In this document: positions 62,261 to 64,000 of the stretch, piece after piece
How positions within the stretch are numbered: the stretch's first letter is position 1
Layout: each line of letters starts with the position of its first letter
DNA from: Advenella kashmirensis WT001
GTDB lineage: Bacteria > Pseudomonadota > Gammaproteobacteria > Burkholderiales > Burkholderiaceae_B
Length of the DNA: 64,000 nucleotides
NCBI RefSeq assembly: GCF_000219915.2
Contig: NC_017964.1
Span: 434,001-498,000, forward strand
Direction: 5' to 3'
The notes under the pieces: model-generated
What the model was told of the DNA's origin: nothing
Databases searched by the model: none
The model's input: only the letters and a program-made list of their open reading frames with translations
Program-made: the position numbers and the translations under genes

Positions 62261-63277
62261 ATGAATTTATTAAAACGAAAAATCAATCATCTGAACCAGT
62301 ATTTTTGCAAGATCGCTGTATCCTCGGTCTGCGGCGCACTGTTGGCCGCCGCCCCGCTGCTGGCAGCCGCGCAGGAGGATACAAGCCGTTATCCGGACAG
62401 GCCAATTCGCATTCTGCTGCCATTCGCTGCGGGAGGCTCGACCGACGGCCCGATGCGCGTGCTCGCAAAACATGTGTCCGAGTCGCTGAAGCAGCCGGTA
62501 GTTATTGATTATCGTCCTGGCGCCGGAGGAACGCTGGCGGTACAGACAGTTCATTCTGCCAAGCCCGATGGTTATACGCTGGCGGTTGCTGTTGCCAGTG
62601 TTTATCGCATGCCCTATACCATGAAGGTCAATTGGAACCCGGCAACTGATCTGACTTATATCATCGGTATTACCGGGTATGCCTTCGGCATTGTTGTGCC
62701 GGCTTCGTCGCCTTTTACCTCCTTGGATGACTTGATTGCCCACGCCAAAGCGCATCCTGGCAAGTTGACCTATAGCACGCCAGGGGTGGCGACCACTAAT
62801 CATCTGACCATGGAAAAAGTTTCCCGGCAGGTCGGGATCAAACTGAATCATATTCCTTACAAGGGTTCGGGCGAATCGCTGCAGGCATTACTGGCGGGGC
62901 AGATCGATGCCGCAGCCGAAACCTCTGCCTTTGTGCCATTGATACAGGCTGGCAAATTGCGGTTGCTGGCTGTCTGGGGCGACAAACGCATGGCGCGTTT
63001 TCCGGACGTTCCAACGCTCAAGGAAAAGGGCATAGATATGGTGCAAACCTCGCCCTGGGGCCTGGTGGCACCAAAGGGAACCGACCCGGCTATCGTGCGC
63101 AAACTGCATGAGGCATTCAAGCTGGCCATGGAAACCGAGGAATTCAAAACGATACTGGCGCAGTTTGACATGACCCCGGAGTACAAAAGCTCAGAAGATT
63201 TTCAACAGTTTGCTGTCAGCAGCATGCAGAAAGAGAAAAAACTGATCGAAGAACTGGGCTTAAAGCTCACACAATAA
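62261..63277 (+). CDS. Bug/TctC family periplasmic receptor
   Basis: A 338-residue tripartite tricarboxylate-type binding protein with a signal sequence (SSVCGALLAAAPLLAAAQ). Family blocks: YPDRPIRILLPFAAGGSTDGPM, DYRPGAGGTLAVQTVHSAKPDGYT and NHIPYKGSGESLQALLAGQIDAAAE. The ATG at 62261 follows AAAGGAGAC. It is an orphan receptor without TctAB and faces the IclR-led catabolic operon, which suggests it binds that pathway's acid. Confidence 0.9.
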   Translation: MNLLKRKINHLNQYFCKIAVSSVCGALLAAAPLLAAAQEDTSRYPDRPIRILLPFAAGGSTDGPMRVLAKHVSESLKQPVVIDYRPGAGGTLAVQTVHSAKPDGYTLAVAVASVYRMPYTMKVNWNPATDLTYIIGITGYAFGIVVPASSPFTSLDDLIAHAKAHPGKLTYSTPGVATTNHLTMEKVSRQVGIKLNHIPYKGSGESLQALLAGQIDAAAETSAFVPLIQAGKLRLLAVWGDKRMARFPDVPTLKEKGIDMVQTSPWGLVAPKGTDPAIVRKLHEAFKLAMETEEFKTILAQFDMTPEYKSSEDFQQFAVSSMQKEKKLIEELGLKLTQ

Positions 63278-63412
63278 AGGATTGATTGCAGTTTGTTTAC
63301 CGGCAGTGGGTGTCGAGCAGGTGGTGGCTTCGGTAGCAGCGACAGCGCTGCTGAAGCTTGGCGGGCCGCTTGCCTTGGTACCGGGTCATTTGTACGGATT
63401 ATGATACGGATT

Positions 63413-63445
63413 GGCCTGAATTTATCTTATATTGTCATTCAGGTC
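63413..63445. promoter_or_regulatory. 33-bp inverted-repeat operator, copy 3 (reverse orientation)
   Basis: GGCCTG at 63413 and CAGGTC at 63440 have the same 27-base phase as the copies before the AraC gene. Read on the minus strand it matches copy 1 at 29 of 33 positions, including the word GAATGACAATAT. It lies about 100 bases before the luciferase-like gene. Confidence 0.6.
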
Positions 63446-63545
63446 AATTGTCTGCTCGGGGTGTATCGCACATACTCCTGGATATTCAGCGAACAAACGG
63501 AATTGACACGATTCTGATGATCGAACGTCCGGAGAGATAAACAAC

Positions 63546-64000
63546 GTGAACGACTCAATTGCAGGCGTGCGCCAGGGCGCAGCGTCATATCCCCTATCCA
63601 TTCTTGATTTTGCCCTGGCAGGCAAAGGCCTGACGGCGCAGCAGGCGCTAACTGCCAGCATTGAACTGGCGCGTCTGGTAGACCGGCGTGGCTTTAGCCG
63701 CTACTGGGTTGCCGAACATCATTCCAGTCCTGGCGTGACCACCTCCTCGCCCGCCATGCTGCTCGCACGCCTGGTGGGCGAAACAAAACAGATCCGTCTT
63801 GGTGCTGGTGGCATGATGCTGCCCAATTTTCCGCCGCTGGTCGTTGCCGAGCAATTCGGCTTGCTCGCGTCCATGGCGCCGGGCCGTATTGACCTGGGTG
63901 TGGGGCGCGCACCCGGCACGGATATGAACACGGCGGCCGCCTTGCGGCGCGGTCAGATTGGCGCAGAGGATTTTCCGTCGCAGTTGATGGAATTACTGGC
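63546..64000 (+). CDS. LLM class flavin-dependent oxidoreductase (N-terminal part, runs off the window)
   Basis: The first 151 codons of a luciferase-like monooxygenase. From a GTG at 63546, preceded by GGAGAG, the protein reads VNDSIAGVRQG, then YPLSILDFAL, GFSRYWVAEHHSSPGVTTSSPAMLL and GAGGMMLPNFPPLVVAEQFGLL and MAPGRIDLGVGRAPGTD, the conserved start of YhbW-like bacterial luciferase homologues. The substrate is unknown. A 33-bp operator shared with the AraC locus lies upstream. Confidence 0.85.
   Translation, partial: MNDSIAGVRQGAASYPLSILDFALAGKGLTAQQALTASIELARLVDRRGFSRYWVAEHHSSPGVTTSSPAMLLARLVGETKQIRLGAGGMMLPNFPPLVVAEQFGLLASMAPGRIDLGVGRAPGTDMNTAAALRRGQIGAEDFPSQLMELL

Overview
The window looks like the chromosome of a betaproteobacterium of the Alcaligenaceae (Advenella, Bordetella or Achromobacter type). 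This is inferred from three things: orphan Bug/TctC periplasmic receptors paired with LysR or IclR regulators, a sauRSTU-type sulfoacetate locus, and a membrane PQQ dehydrogenase. No rRNA, tRNA, prophage, insertion sequence or CRISPR array was recognised. About 18 of some 60 genes are broken by one or more single-base frame changes while both flanking frames keep full family similarity. Several breaks sit in short homopolymers (for example 31502 and 42257), so many may be sequencing errors rather than true decay.

Layout. 1-2.4 kb: partial peroxiredoxin, an AT-rich spacer with 14-bp and 23-bp tandem repeats, a LysO-type exporter and a GNAT acetyltransferase. 2.6-6.5 kb: a His/Arg-type polar amino acid ABC transporter (binding protein, two permeases, ATPase) and a TauE/SafE permease. 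6.5-15.3 kb: DUF3025 protein, CreA, Hsp15, gamma-glutamyltransferase, nitronate monooxygenase, MFS efflux protein, CoA-transferase and nitroreductase. 15.7-20.6 kb: a sulfonate or sulfate-ester operon in which two paralogous TauD/TfdA dioxygenases bracket an ABC importer. 20.9-23.1 kb: pirin, a divergent LysR gene and a small secreted protein. 24-27.9 kb: an SMP-30 lactonase with a TRAP transporter behind a GntR-like palindrome. 28.1-33.4 kb: sauU, sauT, sauS and divergent sauR for sulfoacetate degradation.

33.4-47 kb carries LysR/NmrA, then LysR with Bug receptor, MaoC hydratase and CaiB CoA-transferase. Next comes LysR with Bug receptor, a four-subunit succinate dehydrogenase-like complex, a two-subunit class I fumarase/tartrate dehydratase and an amidohydrolase. 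The flavoprotein of that complex has Cys where the FAD-linking His normally sits. This operon is the best candidate for an undescribed catabolic system. 47-48 kb: a RES/Xre toxin-antitoxin pair. 48.3-53.8 kb: PQQ glucose-type dehydrogenase, cytochrome b561, catalase-related peroxidase, ECF sigma factor and anti-sigma factor.

53.9-64 kb: ABM monooxygenase, secreted metallo-beta-lactamase-fold hydrolase, a GlxA-type AraC regulator, relics of a VapC toxin and of a second AraC tail, and an IclR-led operon (acyl-CoA ligase, NMO, SDR, HCCA-isomerase-like protein) facing a Bug receptor across a perfect palindrome. The window ends in a luciferase-like monooxygenase. A 33-bp inverted-repeat element occurs twice before the AraC gene and once, 8 kb away, before the luciferase-like gene, which suggests a small shared regulon.
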